Positions 46,137-53,683 of a stretch of DNA of 64,000 bases are shown here, one piece after another; position 1 is the first letter of the stretch, and the number at the start of each line of letters is the position of its first letter. Source of the DNA: Rhodobacteraceae bacterium LMO-JJ12 (GTDB taxonomy: Bacteria > Pseudomonadota > Alphaproteobacteria > Rhodobacterales > Rhodobacteraceae). Made by a program: the position numbers and the translations under genes. The stretch spans positions 496,001 to 560,000 of the forward strand of contig JAKGBX010000001.1 in assembly GCA_021555075.1 (NCBI GenBank). Direction: 5' to 3'. The notes under the pieces are model-generated. The model searched no databases and was not told the origin of the DNA. It was given only the letters and a program-made list of their open reading frames with translations.

Positions 46137-46283
46137 TTAGCCGTCCTTTTTCTCGTTACTGCCCTTGGGTGGCGTGCTGCGCGCCTTGGCTTGGGCCTTG
46201 CGGCGGGCCATGTTGGCTTTCAGCGCTGATTTGAGCCGGTCGTCACGGCGCGGTGTCGGTTTGGCGGGAGTTTTACTGCTCAT
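46137..46283 (-). CDS. Small basic protein upstream of murA
   Basis: 48 residues: ATG 46283 to TAA 46137. The sequence is highly basic (MSSKTPAKPTPRRDDRLKSA, then LKANMARRKAQAKARS) with a charged tail. I recognise the RDDRLKxALKANMxxRKAQAxAR pattern as one found in the same place in other Rhodobacteraceae. Probably helical and nucleic-acid or ribosome binding, but no function is known. It ends 3 nt before the murA ATG, so it should share its messenger RNA. Confidence 0.75.
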   Translation of the reverse strand: MSSKTPAKPTPRRDDRLKSALKANMARRKAQAKARSTPPKGSNEKKDG

Positions 46284-46472
46284 AATCACCTCATAGAGGA
46301 GGCATCAAAAACAGTCCAGATTGCGCTTGCACGCGAAGGCGTTTGCGTCTAATCACCCGCCACGCGTTTCCCGCGCGTCAAAACGACTGCGGGATGGCGT
46401 GGCCCGGTCGTGTGGCGCCCCGTTTGGTTGGGGAAACTTGGCCGGGAGATAGTGTTGAATTAGAAGGGTTAA

Positions 46473-46738
<266 letters not shown>

Positions 46739-46788
46739 CCCAACCCAAAAAAACAAGCACTTACGGGTCAGACGGCGGGGAAGCCCTG

Positions 46789-46808
46789 CGTTACCCCAGC
46801 GTTACCCC
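46789..46808 (-). other. Arm-type integrase site, left end
   Basis: Read on the minus strand: GGGGTAACGCTGGGGTAACG, two direct GGGGTAACG-type units. It differs at one base from the site at 58272-58291, in opposite orientation. Position about 50 bp beyond the intact tRNA suits an integrase arm-binding site. Confidence 0.65.
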
Positions 46809-46816
46809 AAGCCGAT

Positions 46817-47221
46817 TCACCCCTCCTCACCCCAGTCGGGGTCGATGTGGCAGCCGTTGCCGCCGTCCGCCTCGACCATGATGCCGTTGTGGCCGCCCCC
46901 GGCCTCCATAACTGCGCCAGCGATTGCCCAGCGGAGGTCGGACACCCATAGGCCGGGCCGCACGGTCACGGTGTAGCAGGCCCCGGCGTTTGAATCGCAC
47001 CAGATCGTTTCCAGACGGCGCGCCAGCAGCTCGGGCATGGCGTCGATGATCCGGCGCATAGTGTCCAGCTCTGAAAGGATCGCCCACCGGCTCTCAATCT
47101 GGACGCCCCGGTAGCGAAAGCCCGAGACCGGGGCCTTGGGTCCGGCGTCGGCGCGGTCAATGTCATACTGGCGCTGGATCAGCTCAGCCGCCTCGGGCGG
47201 CAGGTCGGTGTATTCTACCAT
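46817..47221 (-). CDS. Hypothetical protein of element 1
   Basis: 134 residues with AGAGGAGAT before ATG 47221. Acidic, no signal peptide. Contains EAAELIQRQYDIDRADAG, a Trp-rich centre (ESRWAILSELDTMRRIIDAMPE, IWCDSN) and a Gly-rich end (GGGHNGIMVEADGGNGCHIDP). Family not recognised. First gene inside the left end of the element. Confidence 0.6.
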   Translation of the reverse strand: MVEYTDLPPEAAELIQRQYDIDRADAGPKAPVSGFRYRGVQIESRWAILSELDTMRRIIDAMPELLARRLETIWCDSNAGACYTVTVRPGLWVSDLRWAIAGAVMEAGGGHNGIMVEADGGNGCHIDPDWGEEG

Positions 47222-47281
47222 GTTGATCTCCTCTAAGGTGTCGTGCCCCGCGAGCGCTGCTGCGGGGCACGACGATAGGGG

Positions 47282-47443
47282 TTACTTCTTCTTGATGGTC
47301 TCCACCACGTGGGTGGATTTGCGCTGCGTCGCCTTCTTGACTGTGGTGAAACGGCCAGTCTTTGCGCTGCGGCCAACTTTGAACGATTTCGATTTCATCT
47401 GTTCTGCTTTCATAGTTGCATTGAGGGTGGGAGGCGCACTCAT
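47282..47443 (-). CDS. Small basic hypothetical protein
   Basis: 53 residues from ATG 47443, which has GGGGGG ahead; later in-frame Met codons (47413, 47398) are possible. The last 38 residues (KSFKVGRSAKTGRFTTVKKA and on) resemble small VGRSAKTGxFxxxxxA proteins common in phages and plasmids. Lys/Thr-rich, probably nucleic-acid binding. Role unknown. Confidence 0.5.
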   Translation of the reverse strand: MSAPPTLNATMKAEQMKSKSFKVGRSAKTGRFTTVKKATQRKSTHVVETIKKK

Positions 47444-47779
47444 CGCGCCCCCCGTTGATCTGGGTGGGGTGTCTATTCCGGGATCAGAATAGGCCACGCC
47501 CGCAGCCCAAACGCTTTCGCGTAGAGCCGGGTGCCGGTCTTCGGGCATGTCCGCCAAGGGCGGAAGACATACCGGTATCCCGGCGGAGGGGGTGTGTGAC
47601 GCTTGGTCATTACACTCTCCACTTCGGGGCGTATCTTGCCTTTGAACCCAGATTGCGCTATGTGCAGTCCTGCTTAGGAGACTGATTTGCGCTTCCGGGA
47701 GGCTCTGCATCGTCAAGCCCCTGATGCACGATGAAGAAATCTGTGAGGAGGCTCGGGCGCCAACCTGAGCCTTCTTTCG

Positions 47780-48325
47780 TTAGAACCACCCCCTCTTTAC
47801 AAGATCATCAAGGCGGTAGCTGGCGGCGGGCCGGGAGACGCCGAAACGCTCCATCAAGTCCTCAGCGCTGTCGAGGATCGAAATGTGGCGACCCGGCATC
47901 AACAGCGTGCTGGCAAAGCGGTTTGCCTGCTTCTCGGCAGACCGATACGGCTTGAGCCGCTCGTTCGACATAGCGCGCGCCAGCGGCTTGTCGGCATCGG
48001 TGTGAAGGAGGAGGTGGCCCAGTTCATGGGCGAACGTGAATCGGGCGCGAACGCCGCCGGTGCAAGCCTCCTCATACACATCCTCGCGGATGCGGATGAA
48101 CCGCCCCCTGGGGCACGTCAGCCCCTCAGCACCGTCCATCTCTGCATGTGTGCAGATTTCAAAGCTGATTTCCTCGAACCGGTTGGCCAGCAGCTTCTCG
48201 ACAACGTCGACAACCGGAAAGTAGGGCACCTCCTCAAGCCGGAAGCTGTTGCGGACACTGTCAGCGGCAGCGTCCACCTGCGCCCAGCTCATAGCCGGAG
48301 CCCTGAAATCGGACATGTCACCCAT
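47780..48325 (-). CDS. ImmA/IrrE-family metallopeptidase
   Basis: 181 residues. Zinc motif HELGH in ARFTFAHELGHLLLH (about 95-109), a third ligand region downstream (SAEKQANRFASTLLMPG), and a C-terminal winged-helix-like stretch (LMERFGVSRPAASYRLDDLVKRGWF). Such peptidases cleave a partner XRE repressor to induce an integrative element (as ImmA does for ImmR in ICEBs1). Its start overlaps the stop of the XRE gene at 48325 (TGATG), a strong sign of a functional pair. Confidence 0.88.
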   Translation of the reverse strand: MGDMSDFRAPAMSWAQVDAAADSVRNSFRLEEVPYFPVVDVVEKLLANRFEEISFEICTHAEMDGAEGLTCPRGRFIRIREDVYEEACTGGVRARFTFAHELGHLLLHTDADKPLARAMSNERLKPYRSAEKQANRFASTLLMPGRHISILDSAEDLMERFGVSRPAASYRLDDLVKRGWF

Positions 48326-48693
48326 CAGTCACTGTCTCCTTTGCGGAGGATGGCGAGTATCTTCTCCAGCTCGTCAGGGGACAGGGCGTCCATCTTGGAA
48401 CTCATCCGCCGAGCCATCAGACCGGCGGCATCGCGCTCCAGCGGCGTCTGCGCCTCAATTGTGAATGCCTTCCGCGACCGGTCTGCGGCCCGGCGCAGGG
48501 CATCGGCTGCATCGCCTGCGAGCTGGTATGCGGCGATGACAAGCTCTTCAAAGCCCGAGGGCGGGCTTTTTGAGCCGCGCTCGACTGCGGAGATGAAGGC
48601 CGACGACTTCTCAAGCTGATGAGACATGTCGTAGAGGCGCTCATCTCGATCAATTCTCAGCTTCCGCAGCTCCTTTCCGATTTCTGTGGTCAT
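48325..48693 (-). CDS. XRE-family transcriptional regulator, partner of the ImmA-like peptidase
   Basis: 122 residues; AAGGAGG before ATG 48693. Helix-turn-helix in the N-terminal 65 residues (LRKLRIDRDERLYDMSHQLEKSSAFISAVERGSKSPP-type layout), then a helical tail. Probably the element's repressor, acting on the 48694-48907 intergenic region between it and the rightward small genes. Confidence 0.85.
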   Translation of the reverse strand: MTTEIGKELRKLRIDRDERLYDMSHQLEKSSAFISAVERGSKSPPSGFEELVIAAYQLAGDAADALRRAADRSRKAFTIEAQTPLERDAAGLMARRMSSKMDALSPDELEKILAILRKGDSD

Positions 48694-48907
48694 GGTGTGC
48701 CTCCTTGGGATCTCCGCGCAATATGTGGTGTGCCGCCCGGGCTGTCAACCGGATTGGTTAATTTTTTGGCCCGATCAGGTTAACAACGCGACCGTCGCAC
48801 CAATCCCCGCCCAGAACGCCCCCGATTGGCGCGACCGACACAGGGCGCGCGACATGCGACTTCTCCAACCACTGGCCGATGGGGCCGGATGGAAAAGGAG
48901 AAGATCA

Positions 48908-49186
48908 ATGACCCACCTTCACGCAATCACCGACCGGGGAGCCGACCTGACGGTCCTGCTCCGCGAACAACAGGGCGGGCCCAGCTTTCGCAACCCCGCC
49001 CGCCGCGCAGCCTTCATGATTGCCCAGCGGGTAGCAGAAGATGACCAGTGGCACCACAGCAGCGCGAATGCTGCCGACTTCCTACGCGCCTTCGCCTGCA
49101 TCGCAAACAAGATGGCAAACAGCTCGGGCGTCCACCCGGCGCTGCGTCGGCACCTTCGCTGGACCGCCGAACAGGCCGTGCGCTGA
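48908..49186 (+). CDS. Hypothetical protein of element 1
   Basis: 92 residues from ATG 48908, chosen for the AAAAGGAGAA site upstream; the frame is open to 48686 but without support. Helical, Ala/Arg-rich (NPARRAAFMIAQRVAEDDQWHH, AADFLRAFACIANKMA). Not recognised. Followed 61 nt later by another small gene on the same strand, so likely one operon under the control of the divergent XRE gene. Confidence 0.55.
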   Translation: MTHLHAITDRGADLTVLLREQQGGPSFRNPARRAAFMIAQRVAEDDQWHHSSANAADFLRAFACIANKMANSSGVHPALRRHLRWTAEQAVR

Positions 49187-49247
49187 TGCAACCCGCGCCG
49201 CCCGGCGCGGTGCTGGGCGGCGCTCCACCTCTTGATTGGAGACACAG

Positions 49248-49661
49248 ATGAACATTGAACAAATGGAGCATGAGCCGCACCAGCGGGAGACCACCGACGA
49301 GGAGTATGAGGCCGGACCGGACTTCGCCGGCATCGCGGAGCGCCTCGACTTGCTCCAGCGCCTCGAAAGCGACGGCTGGTGGGGCGAGATGGACAGTTGG
49401 AACCCGGAGGATGAAACCATCCTGCGCACGGTTGGGCCGGTCATCGCCCGGGCGGCATATGCGGAGGCAAACGGCCCTGGGAAGCACGGCTACAGCCCCA
49501 CGGCGGACCTGCTTGAGGCCGTGGCGTGGCACCTCGATTACTACCACGGCTCGGTCGCGGGCGAAGCCGATGACCTGTCAGAATGGGCCTGCCGGACGAT
49601 GGAGGACCTGTTCGCACTGTCTGAGGCCATCGAACGGCACCGGGGCGGAAAGCTCAACTGA
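49248..49661 (+). CDS. Hypothetical acidic protein of element 1
   Basis: 137 residues from ATG 49248 with TTGGAGA upstream. Strongly acidic (HEPHQRETTDEEYEAGPDF, SDGWWGEMDSWNPEDE) with a helical C-terminal half (LLEAVAWHLDYYHGSVAG, WACRTMEDLFALSEAIERH). An acidic small protein in a mobile element could be a DNA mimic or anti-restriction factor, but nothing specific supports this. Confidence 0.55.
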   Translation: MNIEQMEHEPHQRETTDEEYEAGPDFAGIAERLDLLQRLESDGWWGEMDSWNPEDETILRTVGPVIARAAYAEANGPGKHGYSPTADLLEAVAWHLDYYHGSVAGEADDLSEWACRTMEDLFALSEAIERHRGGKLN

Positions 49662-49765
49662 CCACCACCCGGAAAGGGTCGCGCCGGGGATAACCGGCGC
49701 GGCCCTGTTTCTGTGGATCGAAGGGCGGCCAGCACGGCCACCGCCGGAAACGGTCCATTTTCGGG

Positions 49766-50146
49766 TCAATGCAGGACCGGCGCGCGCAGGTTCAGCCAGC
49801 CTAGATCGGTCGTGGCGCAGAACCACCCGAAAGCCCGGACCACCGCGTTGTCGTGCTGGCGGATCAGGTGCGGCGTGGCGGCGTCGGGATCGCGCACGGC
49901 ATCGACCCAGACGACCACCCGCCGGTCATTCACCGGTTGGCGCGACAGCATCCCCACCAAGGCCCCGAGGGGGCCGCGCGGCACACCGTAGAGCCGCGCG
50001 AAGCGTTCCACATCCGAGGGTGTGGGCCAGCCGTCAGGGTTGGCTTCCTCGGCCCAGGAGACCAGCGCCATGTGGGCCTGCCGAAGGCGGCGCGGGAACA
50101 GGGCCGGGTATGCCTCTGCGATCCGCTGCGACCAGACCAGATCCAT
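49766..50146 (-). CDS. Hypothetical protein of element 1
   Basis: 126 residues starting at ATG 50146, which overlaps the stop of the upstream gene (TGATG). Contains FPRRLRQAHMALVSWAEEANPDGWPTPSDVERFARLYGV, which has a helix-turn-helix-like look. The end, FCATTDLGWLNLRAPVLH, is hydrophobic. Not recognised. Coupled translation with the 50146-50898 gene suggests a shared function. Confidence 0.55.
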   Translation of the reverse strand: MDLVWSQRIAEAYPALFPRRLRQAHMALVSWAEEANPDGWPTPSDVERFARLYGVPRGPLGALVGMLSRQPVNDRRVVVWVDAVRDPDAATPHLIRQHDNAVVRAFGWFCATTDLGWLNLRAPVLH

Positions 50147-50898
50147 CACCCCGCCTCCACCGCCGTGTCTGCGTTCTTCGCCGCGTCCCGGTCGGCCAGC
50201 GCCGATGCGATCCGGGCCGTCGCGTTGCGGCGGCCAGAAGCGAACTCGCGGTCAGCGTTCAGGGCGCGCTGGTGCGCCTGTTTCACCGCCGCGATGGCCG
50301 CGCGGGCCTGCCGCACCTCGTCACCGATCAGCCGGTCGGCCAGTTCCTGCGGCGACACGATCCGCTGCTTTGCGGGCATCCGGTCCAGCAGGGCCGCGAC
50401 ACTGGCGCCCAGAACCCGATCCAGCGTGGCGGCGGCCAGCGCTGCCGCCGTGCGCAACTCCGCCGGGCCAGCGCCCGAAAGCTGCGCCATATGGTTCGTG
50501 CGCTTGTCGCTGCCCATCCCGGCGCGGGCCAGCGCGACCACCGGCGAAGCCCAGAGCACATCCGAGGCGGACAGGCCCGAGGCCAGCGCGTCGAGCTGGC
50601 GCAAGATCGCCCAGCGATCATCGTCAGAAATCTTGCGAACATCATTACGGGCCTTCACGCCCATCTTGGTTCCGGCGTTTTGTGCGTCGAGCTTTCCGAA
50701 CCCAGCGCGGCGGGCACTATCAGCAGCGTCCTGCGACTGCTTAAGGATCGCGGCCTCAAGCCTTTCGATCATAGCCCGGTGCTTTTCTTCAAGCCGGGTC
50801 GCGGTCGCAAGTGCCTCGGCCAGTTCGGCTAGGCCATACAAGGTCCCAGCGGCGGGCAAGGTCGGGGGATTGTCGTCGGGGGAAAGCGTTGCGGTCAT
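50146..50898 (-). CDS. Hypothetical coiled-coil protein of element 1
   Basis: 250 residues; GAGAGGA before ATG 50898. Predominantly helical and Ala/Arg/Asp-rich: LAELAEALATATRLEEKHRAMIERLEAAILKQSQD at the N-terminus reads as a coiled coil, and VRQARAAIAAVKQAHQRALNA near the end as another. No catalytic motif seen. Not recognised. Confidence 0.6.
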   Translation of the reverse strand: MTATLSPDDNPPTLPAAGTLYGLAELAEALATATRLEEKHRAMIERLEAAILKQSQDAADSARRAGFGKLDAQNAGTKMGVKARNDVRKISDDDRWAILRQLDALASGLSASDVLWASPVVALARAGMGSDKRTNHMAQLSGAGPAELRTAAALAAATLDRVLGASVAALLDRMPAKQRIVSPQELADRLIGDEVRQARAAIAAVKQAHQRALNADREFASGRRNATARIASALADRDAAKNADTAVEAG

Positions 50899-51080
50899 TG
50901 GTCGGTCCTCTCAAGTTTGGGGGCCGACGCGCTGCCATTGCGCTGTCAGGGTCGCCATCGCCCCGGATGCTCAACTATAGCGCGAGCGCATGGGGCGGCA
51001 GAGCGGTATTCGTTGTTGCCACCAATTTGATTGTGGGTTCCAAATGGATGGGCATCGCAGCGGCGTAAGGGAAGCGATCT

Positions 51081-51878
51081 TTGCAAGGCGAGTTCAACTT
51101 ACTCAAGCACCTTGGGATTACCGGCTACTCGTTGGAAACGGCGATCCAAGTTGGGGGACTTTTCGTTCGCCACAAGGAACTTCAAAAACACCTTGGCCGC
51201 TACGCCCAGCGCTTTGTAAACTGCACTGATGACAAGGTTTACCAATTTCAGCATTTTGGAAGCGCAACAGGAGTAAAGTATCGAGGACGCTATTTTGTAG
51301 TTTCGACCGATCATCAACGCAAACTCGGAACCGTGGGTCAACTCGGTATTGTTTGCGACCCTGGCCAATCTGTCATCACTCCAAGCCTAATGTGGACGCT
51401 CGAAACACCAGAAGAGATCGAACGGGAAGATAACCTCGATTTTGCCATCTACGAGTTCGAACCTTCTAAGTACCCAAACCGGATGCTTACATCGCAATTT
51501 TTCGAGATTAGCGGACAAAGTGGAATTGCGGCAACTGTCGGAAAAATTGCCCTTAACTTAGGCTATCCCACAAGGCTTCAGAACGTCGATTACTACGCAG
51601 GCGAAGTAGATTTAGTGGTTGTGTCGAGCTTCGTGGAATTAATCGACAAAACATCGTCCGAAGATGTCTACACCTTTCGCACTGTCGCGGAGGATCGTTT
51701 TTTCGAGGACGGAATGAGTGGCTCTCCAGTCTTCGAGGTTGTTCGGGACAACGGAACTTTTCGAGTAAAGTGGCTTGGTATCGTAATACGCGGGGGAGAA
51801 AAGTCGCGCTACGGGCGTGTCATCAGTGCTGACTTCATCGTTCGCCAGATAGATAGAACTATTTTCGATTCACAGTAA
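51081..51878 (+). CDS. Trypsin-like serine peptidase domain protein, cargo of element 1
   Basis: 265 residues from TTG 51081 with AAGGGAAG upstream; no ATG fits better. A chymotrypsin-fold triad can be read: FGSATGVKYRGRYFVVSTDH (His78), NLDFAIYEF (Asp120) and EDGMSGSPVFEV (Ser213 in GxSGxP). No signal peptide or membrane segment, so probably cytoplasmic. The gene is visibly richer in A+T than its neighbours and stands alone between genes on the other strand, as accessory cargo does. Stand-alone proteases of this kind occur in defence islands, but no partner gene is evident here. Confidence 0.7.
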   Translation: MQGEFNLLKHLGITGYSLETAIQVGGLFVRHKELQKHLGRYAQRFVNCTDDKVYQFQHFGSATGVKYRGRYFVVSTDHQRKLGTVGQLGIVCDPGQSVITPSLMWTLETPEEIEREDNLDFAIYEFEPSKYPNRMLTSQFFEISGQSGIAATVGKIALNLGYPTRLQNVDYYAGEVDLVVVSSFVELIDKTSSEDVYTFRTVAEDRFFEDGMSGSPVFEVVRDNGTFRVKWLGIVIRGGEKSRYGRVISADFIVRQIDRTIFDSQ

Positions 51879-51929
51879 TCGAACAATCTTCGTGTCGGCT
51901 TAGAAGCTCAAGTCTTTGTCCACAGCCAC

Positions 51930-52469
51930 CTAGTCCCCCCGCTTGGTCTCCGGGTCCACCACCGCCTCGACGGTGCGCTGGCAGGGGATGCGCTCCACGG
52001 TGTCGGGCCGGGTCGGGCTGTCATACAGGCCCTCCTGCCGCTGGGCCTCAAGGAACTCCTCCATCGTCATCTTGTTAGGGACCACCAGCACCCCGCCAGT
52101 GTCGATATTCACGTTCACATTCGCCCCAGCCTGCTCGCCCTCGCGGTATCCGTGGCGCGCCTTCAAGAGGAACATCGCCGGGACATACTGGCCCGCCATC
52201 GCCAGATCGTGCAGGACGCCCACGAGTTTGTCGTGTTCGGTCGCACGGCCCCGGTCGATGGCCTCCTGCACCGCAGGATCGCGCCGCTTCGCAGCGCGAA
52301 AGGCATCCTTCCCCATCCGCAGGGCCTTGGCCATCGTCGCCTCCGCAACGCCGCGCGCGGCAAGCTCCTCCACGATCTTCAATCCGCGCTTGCCGACGCG
52401 ATAGGCCGGACCGCCGGGGGTGCCGTCCGACACGCGGCGCGCCACCGCATCAAACCTGTCTTCATCCAT
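51930..52469 (-). CDS. Terminase-small-subunit-like / helix-turn-helix protein
   Basis: 179 residues; GGAGATGG before ATG 52469. Contains YRVGKRGLKIVEELAARGVAEATMAKALRMGKDAFRAAKRRDPAVQEAIDRGRA-type HTH layout. The following segment LVGVLHDLAMAGQYVPAMFLLKARHGYREGE is typical of small proteins annotated as terminase small subunit-like. The last part (VLVVPNKMTMEEFLEAQ) also fits. No large terminase subunit is in the element, so it may instead regulate or help hijack a helper phage. Overlaps the resolvase gene end by 8 nt. Confidence 0.5.
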   Translation of the reverse strand: MDEDRFDAVARRVSDGTPGGPAYRVGKRGLKIVEELAARGVAEATMAKALRMGKDAFRAAKRRDPAVQEAIDRGRATEHDKLVGVLHDLAMAGQYVPAMFLLKARHGYREGEQAGANVNVNIDTGGVLVVPNKMTMEEFLEAQRQEGLYDSPTRPDTVERIPCQRTVEAVVDPETKRGD

Positions 52470-53079
52470 CTGCCATCTCCTTGTCGAACTCTTGGCAAAC
52501 CCTCTGGCTCAGGCCCTTGCCGCATTTCAGGTTGCGCGCGATCCGGTCCATTCCTATCCCGTCTGCGCGCAGGGCGCGGATCGCGTCGATTAGCGCGTCA
52601 GAAGCCGGGGCGCGACCGATCTGCTTGCCGCGCGCCCGGGCACGGGCCATCCCGGCTTTCGTGCGCTCCACGATCATCGCCCGCTCGAACTCGGCAAACA
52701 CGCCCGACATCTGCAACAGGGCGCGGCCCGCCGGTGTCGAGGTGTCGAGCGCCTGCTGTTCCAGAAAGAGGTCGCAGCCGACGCTGCGCAGCGTCTCGAA
52801 CAGGTCCACCAGATCGCGCAGGGATCGCCCGAGGCGCGACACATCCCACGCCATCACAACGTCGAAACGGCGGCGCGCGGCGTCCTTCACCATCGCGTCC
52901 AGCCCGGGCCGCGCGCGGCTGGCGCCGGATGCCGTCTCGACATATTCGCACACAACCGCCCAGCCCGCGCGCGCCGCCACCTCTCGCAGGCGGATAAGCT
53001 GGTTTTCAGGCGTCTGTTCGCCGGTCGATACCCGGGCATAAATCGCGGCACGGCGCGGGGGTGCTTTCGGACAGTCCAT
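52462..53079 (-). CDS. Serine resolvase/invertase
   Basis: 205 residues from ATG 53079, with GGAG upstream; ATG 53109 is in frame but has no ribosome binding site. Small serine recombinase: IYARVSTGEQTPENQL (catalytic Ser), MAWDVSRLGRSLRDLVDLF, ALLQMSGVFAEFERAMI and an HTH-like C-terminus (RADGIGMDRIARNLKCGKG). Typical for resolving dimers or inverting DNA inside an element. Its promoter must lie in the repeat-rich 53080-53683 region. Confidence 0.88.
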   Translation of the reverse strand: MDCPKAPPRRAAIYARVSTGEQTPENQLIRLREVAARAGWAVVCEYVETASGASRARPGLDAMVKDAARRRFDVVMAWDVSRLGRSLRDLVDLFETLRSVGCDLFLEQQALDTSTPAGRALLQMSGVFAEFERAMIVERTKAGMARARARGKQIGRAPASDALIDAIRALRADGIGMDRIARNLKCGKGLSQRVCQEFDKEMADG

Positions 53080-53683
53080 TGTTGTTGCTCCATTTCTTCG
53101 CTCAACCATAGGTAGAACATATCGCGAACACAGTTGGGCCGTCTATCCGAAAGCACCCTGTGCCGGTCGTTCCGGGGGTGCCCTTCGCGGCGGGGATAAA
53201 CGCCTGCGAATATGGGCTTTCAGGCGGCCAGATCGCGCGACCCTTGCGGGGTGGCCATTGCCCAACAGGAGGAACGCCAAGGTGTTTTGCGGCGACGAAC
53301 TGGAATGTGCGGATCAAGCGATCAGGTCACACGTGCAAGGCGACCTTTTAGAAGGGACGCAGAACACGGGTTTCGATGTTTCCGACGCAACGAACTGCGC
53401 GCCCGTCCAACTGCCCAGAGAGACCCGGGATGCCCGAACCCGGTTCAGTCGGTTCAACCCGGTAGCCACTTTTCCTATATCTCTCTTACACTTAACCGAC
53501 TTAACCGGGATAACCGGGTAGAAAGCTCGGAGACAGGACCGCCGAGACTGTTCGCCCCTTTGGGCATAGTGCCCCGCGAGCCGGGGGAACGGAAAACCCC
53601 CGGCAATCCCGGCTAACCCGGTTAATGGATTGTTTTTAAAAAGAAAAACACTACCGGGTTCAGTCGGGACACGTGCAACCCGG
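53080..53683. other. 604-bp non-coding region with CCGGTT iteron-like repeats
   Basis: I see no convincing gene here. From 53436 there are repeated short motifs: GAACCCGGTTCAGTCGG, TTCAACCCGGTAG, TTAACCGGGATAACCGGGTA, GGCTAACCCGGTTAATGG, ACCGGGTTCAGTCGGG, AACCCGGTTATCGACCCGGTT. About nine units of an AACC(C/G)GGTT-type core, some direct and some inverted, stand next to short A/T tracts (53630-53650). The set continues into the first bases past the helicase stop (to about 53711). An iteron-type origin beside the primase-helicase gene is the likely reading. Confidence 0.5.

Noticed and set aside
49255-50980. Long plus-strand frames of 525 and 375 residues
   Set aside because: Arg/Pro/Ala-rich sequences without domains, produced by high GC; the minus-strand pair 49766-50898 with coupled start/stop and ribosome binding sites is preferred.
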